A stretch of DNA of 64,000 bases from Arthrobacter sp. MYb229 (GTDB lineage: Bacteria > Actinomycetota > Actinomycetes > Actinomycetales > Micrococcaceae): NCBI RefSeq assembly GCF_002975405.1, contig NZ_PCPS01000002.1, forward strand, positions 496,001-560,000. The letters run 5' to 3'. A model generated the notes under the pieces. That model was not told the origin of the DNA and searched no databases. It saw only the letters and a list, made by a program, of their open reading frames with translations. The position numbers were made by a program, and so were the translations under genes. This document shows, piece after piece, positions 34,858 through 43,065 of this stretch; the first letter of the stretch is position 1, and the number at the start of each line of letters is the position of its first letter.

Positions 34858-35850
34858 CTAGTCGAGCTCTGCCAGAACCTTGCTGACAATCGAGTTGATC
34901 GACAGCCCGTAGCGGTCATGGAGGGTGGGCAAGGCGCCGGCATCCAGGAACTCATCGGGCAGGCCGATCGGCACAATCTTGGAGGAGACTCCGCCGCGAA
35001 TCATGGTCGAGGCCAAGGTCTCGAACAGCCCGCCGATGACCGAATGGTTTTCCAGCGTCACCACCAGGCGGTCTCCGGCGACCTCCTGCAAGACCGTTTC
35101 CGAATCGAAGGGCTTGATGGTGGGGGAGTGCACCACGGCGACATCCACATTGTGCTTGGCTAGCTCCTTCGCCGCGTCCAGGGCGCGCATGGTCATCAGC
35201 CCGCTGGAGACAAAGACTACGTCGTTTCCGCCACGCAGGACCTTGGCCTTGCCCAGCTCGAAGGTGTAGTCGTATTCGTCCAGTACGGTCGGTACCTTGC
35301 CGCGCAGCAGGCGCAGATACGTCGGGCCTGCACAGGCGGCGAGCTGCGGCACCGACTGCTCGATGTCTATCGAGTCGCAGGGGTCCACGATGGTCAGATT
35401 TGGCATGCCCCGGAAGATGGCGATATCTTCGGTAGCCTGGTGGCTTGGTCCGTACCCGGTGGTCAGGCCCGGCAAACCGCCAACAATGTTCACGTTGAGG
35501 TTGGGCTCGGCCGCGTCCAAGCAGAGGAAGTCATAGGCGCGGCGGGCGGCGAAGACCGAATAGGTCGAAGCGAAGGGCACCAGTCCCGTTTCGGCGAACC
35601 CGGCGGCCGCCCCGAACAGGAGCTGCTCGGCCATGCCCATCTGGAAGAAGCGGTCCGGATGCTGCTGGGCAAAGATATGCATGTCGGTGTATTTGCCCAG
35701 ATCGGCCGTCAGCCCCACGATGCGGGGGTCGTTTTCGGCAGCCTTGGCCAAGGCATGGCCGAAGGGCGCCGCGGCGGTTTTCTGGCCGGGCTCCGCGAAT
35801 GAGGCGATCATCGCGGAGGTTTTCAGGCGTGGTTTGGCGGTGGCAGACAT
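34858..35850 (-). CDS. Transketolase, C-terminal subunit
   Basis: 330 residues covering the pyrimidine-binding and C-terminal domains: AAPFGHALAKAAENDPRIVGLTADLGKYTDMHIFAQQHPDRFFQMGMAEQLLFGAAAGFAETG contains the catalytic glutamate (GMAEQ), followed by TGYGPSHQATEDIAIFRGMPNLTIVDPCDS. It must assemble with the N-terminal subunit to bind thiamine diphosphate. The ATG follows the TAA of the N-subunit gene with no base between, so translation is coupled. Split transketolases often belong to catabolic routes for sugar acids, apiose-type sugars or sulfosugars rather than the pentose phosphate pathway; here the specific ketol donor is unknown. Confidence 0.92.
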   Translation of the reverse strand: MSATAKPRLKTSAMIASFAEPGQKTAAAPFGHALAKAAENDPRIVGLTADLGKYTDMHIFAQQHPDRFFQMGMAEQLLFGAAAGFAETGLVPFASTYSVFAARRAYDFLCLDAAEPNLNVNIVGGLPGLTTGYGPSHQATEDIAIFRGMPNLTIVDPCDSIDIEQSVPQLAACAGPTYLRLLRGKVPTVLDEYDYTFELGKAKVLRGGNDVVFVSSGLMTMRALDAAKELAKHNVDVAVVHSPTIKPFDSETVLQEVAGDRLVVTLENHSVIGGLFETLASTMIRGGVSSKIVPIGLPDEFLDAGALPTLHDRYGLSINSIVSKVLAELD

Positions 35851-36735
35851 TTAGTTGTTGCTCCCTTCGAAGCCTTCGGTCAGTTGCTCGCGGCAGATTT
35901 GCCATTCGTTTTCTTCGATGCGCATGAAATGCGCCTTCTCGCGGTCTTCCAGCAGCGGTACCCCACGGCCTACCTTGGTGTCGCAAAGGATCACCGAGGG
36001 GCGCCCGGTGCTGGAGGCCTGGGCTGCGATATTGTCGAAGGCCTGCAGCAAGGCCCGTGGGTCGTTGCCGTTGACCCGCTGCGCATACCAGCCGAATGCT
36101 TCCCATTTTTCCGTCACCGGCTCGGTGCGCAGCACCCCGGCGGTAGCGCCGTCGGCTTGCAAGGCATTGATGTCCACCATGGCGGTCAGCTGGCCCAGCT
36201 GGTGGTGCGCGGCGCCCATGGCGGCTTCCCAAGTGGAACCCTCATCCAGTTCGCCGTCGGAGAGGAAGTTGATGATTCGCTGGTTCTTGTGCTGGTGGCG
36301 CAGCCCCAACGCCATGCCCACCGCGATGGACAGGCCGTGGCCCAGCGAACCACCTGAAATTTCCATGCCAGGGGTGTACGTGGACATGCCTGACATCGGA
36401 AGCCGGGAATCATCCGATCCGTAGGTTTCCAGCTCTTCTACCGGAACGATGCCGGCCTCGGCCAGTGCGGCGTAGAAGCCAATGGCGTAGTGGCCGGTGG
36501 AAAGCAAGAAGCGATCCCGGTCCTCCCACTCGGGCTCTGCGGGGCGGAAAGCCAGCTGGTCGGCATAAACGGAGGCGAACATATCTGCTGCGCCCAATGC
36601 CTGCCCCACGTAGCCCTGGCCTTGGACTTCGCCCATATTGAGCGCGTGATGGCGGATGCGGTACGCGGCGTCGCGTACTTTTTTGGTGCGCTGATCGAGA
36701 TTCAACGTCTTGTCCTTGATGGCTGTGATTGCCAC
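35851..36735 (-). CDS. Transketolase, N-terminal subunit
   Basis: 294 residues, the ThDP pyrophosphate-binding half. Histidines in RIRHHALNM and GSLGHGLSIAVG, and the metal/ThDP motif FLSDGELDEGSTWEAAMGAAHHQLGQLTAMVDINALQADG are present; the usual GDG is SDG, as in several split enzymes. AAAGGACAT precedes the ATG at a good distance. It follows the transporter gene by 51 bp in a three-gene operon (transporter, N-subunit, C-subunit). Confidence 0.92.
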   Translation of the reverse strand: MAITAIKDKTLNLDQRTKKVRDAAYRIRHHALNMGEVQGQGYVGQALGAADMFASVYADQLAFRPAEPEWEDRDRFLLSTGHYAIGFYAALAEAGIVPVEELETYGSDDSRLPMSGMSTYTPGMEISGGSLGHGLSIAVGMALGLRHQHKNQRIINFLSDGELDEGSTWEAAMGAAHHQLGQLTAMVDINALQADGATAGVLRTEPVTEKWEAFGWYAQRVNGNDPRALLQAFDNIAAQASSTGRPSVILCDTKVGRGVPLLEDREKAHFMRIEENEWQICREQLTEGFEGSNN

Positions 36736-36786
36736 GGTATGTCCTTTCAGAAGTTATTTAGCGTGGGCCCTGGTCGAATGGAGTTA

Positions 36787-38124
36787 TTAGACGCTGCTTT
36801 TCTGCGGGTGGGCTGCGACGGCTTCGTTAGCTAGCTGGCGCTCGCGAGGACCCCAGGTTTCCTTGGTGATCAATGCCGCCCAGAGGCCGATGGCCGCGTA
36901 GCAGATAAAGAGGGTTGCCGGGCCCATCCAGCCGAACTGGATGAACAGCAGCGTGGTGATGAATGGGGTGAAGCCGGAAACCATGGCTGAAATTTGGTAG
37001 GCCAGCGAGGCGCCGGAGGAGCGGGTTTTGGCTTGGAAGAGCTCGGGGAACCAGGCGCCTTGGGCTCCTGCCATCGAATTTTGGCAAACGGCGTAGGCGA
37101 TGACGATCGTGGCGATGATCATCAAGAACGAGCCGGTGTTCACCATGAGGAACATCGGGATGCCGAAGAGCGCCGCAAAGCTGCAAGCGAGAATGTAGAC
37201 GGATCGCCGGCCTACCCGGTCGGTCAGCCTGCCCCAGCTGTAGGTGGCGAAGATGCCGATGGCCGAGGCGATGCTCAAGGCGGTGAGGGTCTCCCAGTTT
37301 GCCGCCAAACCGGTGGTGTGCAGGTAGGAGATCATGTAGGTGATGGAGACCGCGTAACCGGCGGTTTCAGCGATGCGCAGCCCAATGCCGCGCAGGATAT
37401 TGCGCCAATCGGTGCGGATGACCTCCTTGATGGGTGACTTGACGATTTCTCCGGCCTTTTTGACATCGTCAAAAACCGGGGATTCCGGAACCTTCGAACG
37501 AATGACCAGTCCCACGATGACGAGCAGGACGCTGGCCAAGAATGGCACTCGCCAACCCCAGTCGCCTGGCAGTTGCACGCTGACCAGGAATACCAGGTTT
37601 GCCAGCAACAGCCCTACCGGGAAGCCGGACTGGACGATGCCGGTGAACCTTCCCTTGTGCTTCCACGGGGCGTGTTCGTAGGTCATCAGAATAGCTCCGC
37701 CCCATTCGGCGCCGAAGGCCAAGCCTTGGACGATGCGCACGAGGACCAGCAGGGCCGGAGCCAAGACGCCTACCTGCTCGTAGGTCGGCAGCAGCCCGAT
37801 CATGAAGGTTGCCAAGCCCATGACGATCAGCGAGGTCACAAGCACCGGCTTGCGGCCGATCTTGTCGCCGAGATGGCCACCGATAATGCCGCCCAATGGC
37901 CTGGCCGCGAAGCCGACGCCCAAGGTGGCAAAGGCCGCGAGGGTGCCCGTCAGGGGGTCTGTTCCGGGGAAGAACGTGTGGCCGAAGTAGAGGGCCGCCG
38001 CGGTCCCGAATCCGATGAAGTCATAGGTTTCAATGGTGGCTCCGACACTGGAACCTACCGCAACGCGCTTGGCGTCCTTGGTGCCGTGGATCGGACCGCG
38101 CATGTTTAGAGCTTCGCTGCTCAT
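36787..38124 (-). CDS. MFS transporter, metabolite:H+ symporter (MHS) type
   Basis: About 445 residues from the ATG at 38124, which has GAAGGGA 8 nt upstream; an in-frame start at 38163 would place an implausible hydrophilic leader. Twelve membrane helices are expected. GSSVGATIETYDFIGFGTAAALYFGHTFFP at the N-terminus and GGIIGGHLGDKIGRKPVL (loop 2-3 motif), RIVQGLAFGAEWGGA are typical of the ShiA/ProP/KgtP group that imports organic acids and related solutes. It is the first gene of the operon with the split transketolase and lies opposite the SDR, across the operator cluster. It likely imports the pathway substrate. Confidence 0.9.
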   Translation of the reverse strand: MSSEALNMRGPIHGTKDAKRVAVGSSVGATIETYDFIGFGTAAALYFGHTFFPGTDPLTGTLAAFATLGVGFAARPLGGIIGGHLGDKIGRKPVLVTSLIVMGLATFMIGLLPTYEQVGVLAPALLVLVRIVQGLAFGAEWGGAILMTYEHAPWKHKGRFTGIVQSGFPVGLLLANLVFLVSVQLPGDWGWRVPFLASVLLVIVGLVIRSKVPESPVFDDVKKAGEIVKSPIKEVIRTDWRNILRGIGLRIAETAGYAVSITYMISYLHTTGLAANWETLTALSIASAIGIFATYSWGRLTDRVGRRSVYILACSFAALFGIPMFLMVNTGSFLMIIATIVIAYAVCQNSMAGAQGAWFPELFQAKTRSSGASLAYQISAMVSGFTPFITTLLFIQFGWMGPATLFICYAAIGLWAALITKETWGPRERQLANEAVAAHPQKSSV

Positions 38125-38168
38125 GAGTGGGTCCCTTCGTGGTTTGTGGGAGGAGGAAAGCATTCACT

Positions 38169-38249
38169 GTTGACAGTCAACACTATTAGAAGTGTGAGCG
38201 CCAGCACAAGTTCTGTCAAGGGCTAATTTAACAGTTGACTGTTAACAGT
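38169..38249. promoter_or_regulatory. GntR-type operator cluster between the MHS transporter and SDR genes
   Basis: GTTGACAGTCAAC (38169-38181) is a palindrome around one base. AACAGTTGACTGTT (38230-38243) is a near-perfect palindrome and overlaps ACTGTTAACAGT (38238-38249), a perfect 12-bp palindrome. They share the core found before the GntR gene at 34756 and lie between two divergent genes, so they probably control both directions. Confidence 0.7.
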
Positions 38250-38370
38250 AAACTTAACTAAGGTGGTGTGCACCACATGCATCGAGGGTGCTCCGGCAAG
38301 GCTGCGCCCATCGCTCACTTAGGTTTTCCGAAGCATCGCCAGGAGAAGCCGAAACGAAAGCAGGAAAGCA

Positions 38371-39144
38371 ATGAAGCAAATCCAGCGCACCGCCATTCTG
38401 ACGGGAGCCACTTCGCCCCGGGGAATCGGCGTCAGCACCGCACGCCACTTTGCCAGCGAAGGCTGGGGAGTCGTGATCCTCGATCTCGACCACGCCGCAT
38501 CCGAGCAAGTTGCCCAAGATATCGCCGAAGAATTCGGTGTTCCCGCGTTCGGCCACCGGATCGACGTTGCCGATGAAGCATCCGTAACCACCGCGCAGGC
38601 CGCCGTGGCAGCCCAGGTAGCTGCGGGAGGTTTGCCGCCCACCGGAGCGGTAGTGAACATTGCCGGAATAACCTCGCCGGTCGATTTCCTCGAGACAACG
38701 CTTGAAATTTGGCACAAGGTCATGAACGTCAATGCCACCGGCACCTACCTGGTATCCAAGGCCTTCTTGCCGGAAATGATAGAAAGCGGCTGGGGGCGGA
38801 TTATCAACATGTCATCGGTTTCGGCCCAACGCGGCGGCGGAGTTTTTGGCAAGGTTCCCTATTCCTCGGCCAAGGCCGCGATTCTCGGCTTCACCAAGGC
38901 GCTGGCTCGCGAGATCTCGGCTACCGGAGTGACCGTTAACGCTATTACTCCCGGGGCGGTAGACACCAACATCCGCGTTGGCAGCACCGAGGAGCAAGAG
39001 GCCGCAATTGCCGCTGGAATCCCCATCGGACGCACGGCAACCACCGGCGAAATCGCCTCGGTTATCGGTTTCCTTGCCTCGGACGGCGCCGCCTACCTGA
39101 CCGGCACCACCATTGATATTAACGGCGGAAGCCACATGCACTAA
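38371..39144 (+). CDS. Short-chain dehydrogenase/reductase of the split-transketolase module
   Basis: 257 residues. TGATSPRGIGVSTARHFASEGWGVVILDLDH gives the NAD-binding site; the aspartate after the second strand favours NAD. VNIAG replaces NNAG, MSSVSAQRGGGVFGKVPYSSAK provides the catalytic serine and Tyr/Lys, and TGTTIDINGGSHMH closes the fold. It is divergent from the transporter-transketolase operon with shared operator sequences, so it likely oxidises the imported polyol or sugar to the ketose that transketolase uses. Confidence 0.9.
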   Translation: MKQIQRTAILTGATSPRGIGVSTARHFASEGWGVVILDLDHAASEQVAQDIAEEFGVPAFGHRIDVADEASVTTAQAAVAAQVAAGGLPPTGAVVNIAGITSPVDFLETTLEIWHKVMNVNATGTYLVSKAFLPEMIESGWGRIINMSSVSAQRGGGVFGKVPYSSAKAAILGFTKALAREISATGVTVNAITPGAVDTNIRVGSTEEQEAAIAAGIPIGRTATTGEIASVIGFLASDGAAYLTGTTIDINGGSHMH

Positions 39145-39225
39145 GGATTGCACCGCGTCCGCAATTCCCGGCGGCTGCCGCTTGGCGGCTGGTGGGTGCG
39201 CTGCGGATTAGTGATGCCAAACGGG

Positions 39226-39261
39226 GCGAGTAACGGTACAGTTTCCAGCGCCGTTACTCGC
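39226..39261. repeat. Perfect 11-bp inverted repeat between the SDR and OYE genes
   Basis: GCGAGTAACGG (39226-39236) and CCGTTACTCGC (39251-39261) are exact inverses around 14 nt, in the 274-bp gap between the SDR stop and the reductase start. No T-run follows. It could be an operator for the reductase gene or a factor-dependent terminator. Nothing else was recognised in this gap. Confidence 0.5.
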
Positions 39262-39418
39262 TCTGCTGCGTTGGATGCCGAGAGAAGATTCGCCGTGGAA
39301 GCAGGTATGCGCGTTTCGAAATTGGCGCGTAATCCATCTCACTTGCGCTGTGAAGCAGGAATATAGTTCCCGGCTGGCAGGTTGCACGAAGCAACTACAA
39401 TCTTCAGGAGTCCTACCT

Positions 39419-40492
39419 ATGGATCTGTTCTCACCGCTTACGCTCGGAGATCTCAGCCTTTCCAATCGACTGGTGATGGCGCCGCTGACCCGTTCACGCT
39501 CCCGCAAGGACGGCGTGCCCGATGACCAAGTGGTCGAGTACTATCGGCAGCGTGCCTCGATGGGCTTGATCGTCAGCGAAGGGGTCTATCCTAGCGTTAC
39601 CGGCCAGGGATTTGTCCGCCAGCCTGGGCTGGCCACCGCGGAGCAGATCGCCGGCTGGAAGAAGGTCACCGACGCGGTCCATGCCGAGGGCGGACTCATT
39701 GTTGCCCAGGTAATGCATGCCGGACGAGTGACGCATCCGGGGACCACCGGGCAGGACCACATTGTCGCGCCAAGCGCGATCGCGGTGGAAGGCGAGTCAC
39801 GGACCTACACGGGCAAGCACCCCTACCCGGTGCCGCGCGCCCTTGGAGCCGTTGAACTGCCGGGAATCATCGAGGAATTTGTGCAGGGTTCGCGCAATGC
39901 CATCGCCGCAGGATTTGACGGCGTCGAGCTGCATGGTGCCAACGGGTACTTGCTGCACGAGTTCCTCGCACCGAGCTCCAACACCCGAACCGACAACTAT
40001 GGCGGGTCCCCGGAGAACCGCGCGCGCTTCGTCATCGAGGTAGTGAAGGCGGTGGCCAACGCGATCGGCGCTGGAAAGACCGGACTGCGGATCTCTCCCG
40101 AGCACAACGTCCAGGGTGCCACCGAGCTGGATCGAGCCGACGTCACCGCGACGTACACGGCCTTGCTTGAGTCGATCGCCCCGCTTGGCCTGGCCGCCCT
40201 GAGCATTCTGCATAAGGAACCATCGGGGGACCTCGTCCAGGGTCTGCGCACCACCTTTGGCGGGCCGGTGCTGCTGAATACCGGGTTCCAAACGATTACC
40301 AGCTATGAGGACGCCACCGCGGTCGCCGCCGGCGGCTGGGCGGATGCGGTCGTGGTGGGGCGCCCCGCCATTGCCAACCCCGACCTTGTACGCCGCTGGC
40401 GCGAAGAGCTGCCGCTGAACGAACCGGATGCCTCCACCTTCTACACCGAAGGTGCCGAGGGCTACACGGACTACCCGTTCTGGCAGAACTAG
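39419..40492 (+). CDS. Old yellow enzyme-family alkene reductase (NADH:flavin oxidoreductase)
   Basis: 357 residues. AGGAG lies 9 nt before the ATG at 39419. FSPLTLGDLSLSNRLVMAPLTRSRS at the N-terminus binds FMN. QVMHAGRVTHP and FDGVELHGANGYLLHEFLAPSSNTRTDNYGGSPENRARF supply the family signature, with H-x-x-N as the substrate-activating pair. Such proteins reduce activated C=C bonds with NADPH and FMN. The gene is alone between the SDR and a convergent lipoprotein gene, with a hairpin at its end; the natural substrate is unknown. Confidence 0.93.
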   Translation: MDLFSPLTLGDLSLSNRLVMAPLTRSRSRKDGVPDDQVVEYYRQRASMGLIVSEGVYPSVTGQGFVRQPGLATAEQIAGWKKVTDAVHAEGGLIVAQVMHAGRVTHPGTTGQDHIVAPSAIAVEGESRTYTGKHPYPVPRALGAVELPGIIEEFVQGSRNAIAAGFDGVELHGANGYLLHEFLAPSSNTRTDNYGGSPENRARFVIEVVKAVANAIGAGKTGLRISPEHNVQGATELDRADVTATYTALLESIAPLGLAALSILHKEPSGDLVQGLRTTFGGPVLLNTGFQTITSYEDATAVAAGGWADAVVVGRPAIANPDLVRRWREELPLNEPDASTFYTEGAEGYTDYPFWQN

Positions 40493-40520
40493 CCGCCGTA
40501 GCAGCCAAAGGTGAATAGAA

Positions 40521-40564
40521 ACAAGCCGCATCTACCCGATACTTATCGGATGGATGCGGCTTGT
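40521..40564. terminator. Bidirectional terminator between convergent genes
   Basis: A 20-bp stem with one wobble and one mismatch (arms 40521-40540 and 40545-40564, 5' arm ACAAGCCGCATCTACCCGAT) around loop ACTT, followed by TCATTTT on the plus strand. It lies between the reductase and the cyclohexadienyl-dehydratase-like gene. Confidence 0.85.
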
Positions 40565-40583
40565 TCATTTTAACCGGTATCGG

Positions 40584-41423
40584 CTAGCCGAACCATGGTT
40601 TCTCCGCGGCGGCAAGAGTGCCGTCGTGCTTGGCCATGTTCAGCCACTGATCAACATATTCTTGGAATTTTTCATCGCCCAGCGGCAGCAGATAGGCCTT
40701 CTGCGAGAAGTTGAATGGCTTATCCGGATGCACGGCGCAAAGCTGAGGATGTTCATTGGCTACCCAACGCGTTTCCGAGGCATCGGTGGTCATCACGTCG
40801 GCACGCCCGGCGATGATTTCATCAAAGATCGTATTGTTGTTCTCAAAACGAATGATCTCGCCTTCCGGGTAATTCGCCTCGGCGAATTTTTCGTTTGTCC
40901 CGCCTATGGGAGTGATGGAGCGGACACCGGGCGTGTTGATTTCCTTCACGGTGTCGTATTTTTCAACATTTTCACACAGCGTGATGGGAGTTTTGCCTTC
41001 ATCCAGGGTGGCTTCGCTGTAGTAGGCCTGCTGGGCGCGTTCCATGGAGATGGAGACACCGCCCACGCCGATATCGCACTTGGAAAGGAAGTCCGGCATC
41101 AGGTCCTTCCAAGAGGTCTGGATGAACTCCGCTTCGACATCCAGCGATTCGGCGAGATGCTTGGCCATCGTGATGTCGATTCCCGACCAATCTCCGGTTT
41201 CCGGGTCAAGATATGTGAATGGCCGGTAATCGCCGGTGGTGCAAACCTTGAGGATTCCCGATTCGCCGACGCTGGCCAACCGGGTATCACCTGCCGCGGT
41301 TGCCGCGTCGTTGCTCTGATCTGGAATAGGGGCGGAGCATCCAGCGGTGAGCAACACCGCGCTGAGCGCGAACACCGGCAGGAGACGAGTCACGGACTGC
41401 GGACTAGAAAAAGTTTTGGTCAT
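40584..41423 (-). CDS. Cyclohexadienyl dehydratase-like periplasmic-binding-fold lipoprotein
   Basis: 279 residues with a lipobox LLTAGC (Cys29), so it is exported and lipid-anchored. The segments TTGDYRPFTYLDPETGDWSGIDITMAKHLAESL, GVGGVSISMERAQQAYYSEATLDEGKTPITLC, GGTNEKFAEANYPEGEI, TIFDEIIAGRADVMTTDA and AVHPDKPFNFSQKAYLLP closely follow PheC-type cyclohexadienyl dehydratase. E178 in GGTNEKF aligns with the glutamate reported to be essential for prephenate/arogenate dehydration. It is therefore either an extracytoplasmic dehydratase or a related amino-acid-binding protein; no permease or ATPase of the matching type adjoins it. Confidence 0.7.
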   Translation of the reverse strand: MTKTFSSPQSVTRLLPVFALSAVLLTAGCSAPIPDQSNDAATAAGDTRLASVGESGILKVCTTGDYRPFTYLDPETGDWSGIDITMAKHLAESLDVEAEFIQTSWKDLMPDFLSKCDIGVGGVSISMERAQQAYYSEATLDEGKTPITLCENVEKYDTVKEINTPGVRSITPIGGTNEKFAEANYPEGEIIRFENNNTIFDEIIAGRADVMTTDASETRWVANEHPQLCAVHPDKPFNFSQKAYLLPLGDEKFQEYVDQWLNMAKHDGTLAAAEKPWFG

Positions 41424-41538
41424 AGCCCATCAATCTATAAGCCGACCTAGTCAGAGCGCAAGAGTTATGGATAGTTCTTCAGTGGTCGCGCTCCTGCACC
41501 TTGGCAGGGAGCCGACCAAGCGGAATAGGTGACGCTGT

Positions 41539-43065
41539 TTAAACCCCGTTCGAAGCACTGAGCGCGGCCACCAGATCCTGGCTGTGTTCATGTTCGGCGG
41601 AGGCCAAGAAGTCGTCGAGGCTGCGATGCTCAACGAGCTCGCCTTCGTAGAAAACGGCCACGTTATCGCTGACATAGCGGATCACGTCCATGTCATGGGA
41701 AATGACCACCAGGCACAACCCCAGCCGATCGCGCAGCTCCAGCAGGAGGTCCAAGATGTGGCGCTGGGCCACGGAATCCAGCGCAGAGGTCGATTCGTCA
41801 CAGATCAACACCTGCGGGGCGACCAGCAGGGCGCGGGCTATGGCCATGCGCTGCAATTGGCCGCCCGAGCACTGGCCAGGCTTTCGATCCAGCAGCTGCT
41901 GAGGAAGCCCAACCTGGGTCATGGCATTCTCAACGATCTTCGTGGCCTCTAGCACGGGCAATCGGTGCACCGCTGCACTCAGGCTCTTGCGAAGCGTCAG
42001 GGCAGGATCAAAGGACGAGAATGGTTCTTGCGCAATGACTTGAACGGCGTTGGGCGTGATGCGTTCATGATGGTTCAGGATCTGACCGCTAGTTGGCTTC
42101 TCCAAGCCGGCGAGCAATCTGGCGAAGGTGCTTTTTCCTGAGCCCGAGCGCCCCACCACGCCGAGGATTTCACCGGCATGCAAACGCAGCGTGGTGGGTT
42201 CCAGAGCCGCGCGGCCCTTGGCCCGGCGTGTGTAATTCTTGCCGGCCGAACGGGCTTCGAGGATGCATCCGGAACTGATTTCGCGTCGCTGCCGCGGCCC
42301 AGCCTGGGTCGCATCAACCAGTTCACGCGTTTTGGCGTGCCGGTCCTTGGAGAAGATCATGGCAGTGGGGCACTGGTCAATGATCTCGCCGTCGCTGACC
42401 ACCACGATTCGATCTGCAATATGCCGGACGCTGGCGATGTCGTGGGTGATGAGCAAAATGCCCAGTCCGCGTTCTTGCTGCTTGCGGCGCAGCAATTCCA
42501 GAACTTCGGATTTCAGGATGGAATCCAAGGAAGAGGTAGGCTCGTCGGCCAGAATGAACTCCGGGTTCCCCGCCAAGGCAATGGCCAGCATGGCGCGCTG
42601 AGTCATGCCACCGGAAAGCTGGTCGGGACGCTTGCCGGCGATCTCCGCGGCCGGGGCGAGCCCCACTTCATGGAGCAAGGCTTCGACCTGGGCCTCGTGC
42701 TTGCGGGCCTTGCCGGCGCCGTGCGCGCCGAGGGCCTCGAGCAGGTGCGCACGGACGGTGAGGCGCGGGTTCATGACTCGCTTAGGCTGCTGGAACAGCA
42801 TGCCGATGCGCCGCCCGCGCACGGCATCCATGCCCCTGTCATCAAGCTGGTCAATGCGTTCGCCGCCGAGCAGGATTTCGCCCTCGGCGCGCAGCTGCGC
42901 CGGCAGAAGGCCCATGATCGCCTTGGTCAGCAACGTTTTTCCGGAACCCGAGCGTCCGACGACGGCCACTAGTTCGCCGGCACGCACCGAGCAGCTGACC
43001 TTGGAAAGCAGCGATTTGCTTCCGGCACTGACCGATAATTCGATGATTTCAAGTTCTTTAGTCAT
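41539..43065 (-). CDS. Double ABC ATPase (DppD-DppF type fused in one protein)
   Basis: 508 residues with two complete nucleotide-binding domains. Domain 1: GRSGSGKTLLTKAIMGLL, LSGGMTQRAMLAIAL, FILADEPTSSLD, LITHDIA. Domain 2: GRSGSGKSTFARLL, CSGGQLQRMAIARAL, VLICDESTSALDSVA, VISHDMD. The first signature has the expected LSGG and the second CSGG. It powers the two permeases directly upstream and overlaps the DppC-type stop by 8 bp. A single fused ATPase is common for this subfamily in actinobacteria. It ends the operon; the gap to the PheC-like gene is 115 bp. Confidence 0.92.
   Translation of the reverse strand: MTKELEIIELSVSAGSKSLLSKVSCSVRAGELVAVVGRSGSGKTLLTKAIMGLLPAQLRAEGEILLGGERIDQLDDRGMDAVRGRRIGMLFQQPKRVMNPRLTVRAHLLEALGAHGAGKARKHEAQVEALLHEVGLAPAAEIAGKRPDQLSGGMTQRAMLAIALAGNPEFILADEPTSSLDSILKSEVLELLRRKQQERGLGILLITHDIASVRHIADRIVVVSDGEIIDQCPTAMIFSKDRHAKTRELVDATQAGPRQRREISSGCILEARSAGKNYTRRAKGRAALEPTTLRLHAGEILGVVGRSGSGKSTFARLLAGLEKPTSGQILNHHERITPNAVQVIAQEPFSSFDPALTLRKSLSAAVHRLPVLEATKIVENAMTQVGLPQQLLDRKPGQCSGGQLQRMAIARALLVAPQVLICDESTSALDSVAQRHILDLLLELRDRLGLCLVVISHDMDVIRYVSDNVAVFYEGELVEHRSLDDFLASAEHEHSQDLVAALSASNGV

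Noticed and set aside
39275-39418. Forty-eight-residue extension of the old-yellow-enzyme reductase
   Set aside because: AGGAG and the family N-terminus both point to the ATG at 39419.
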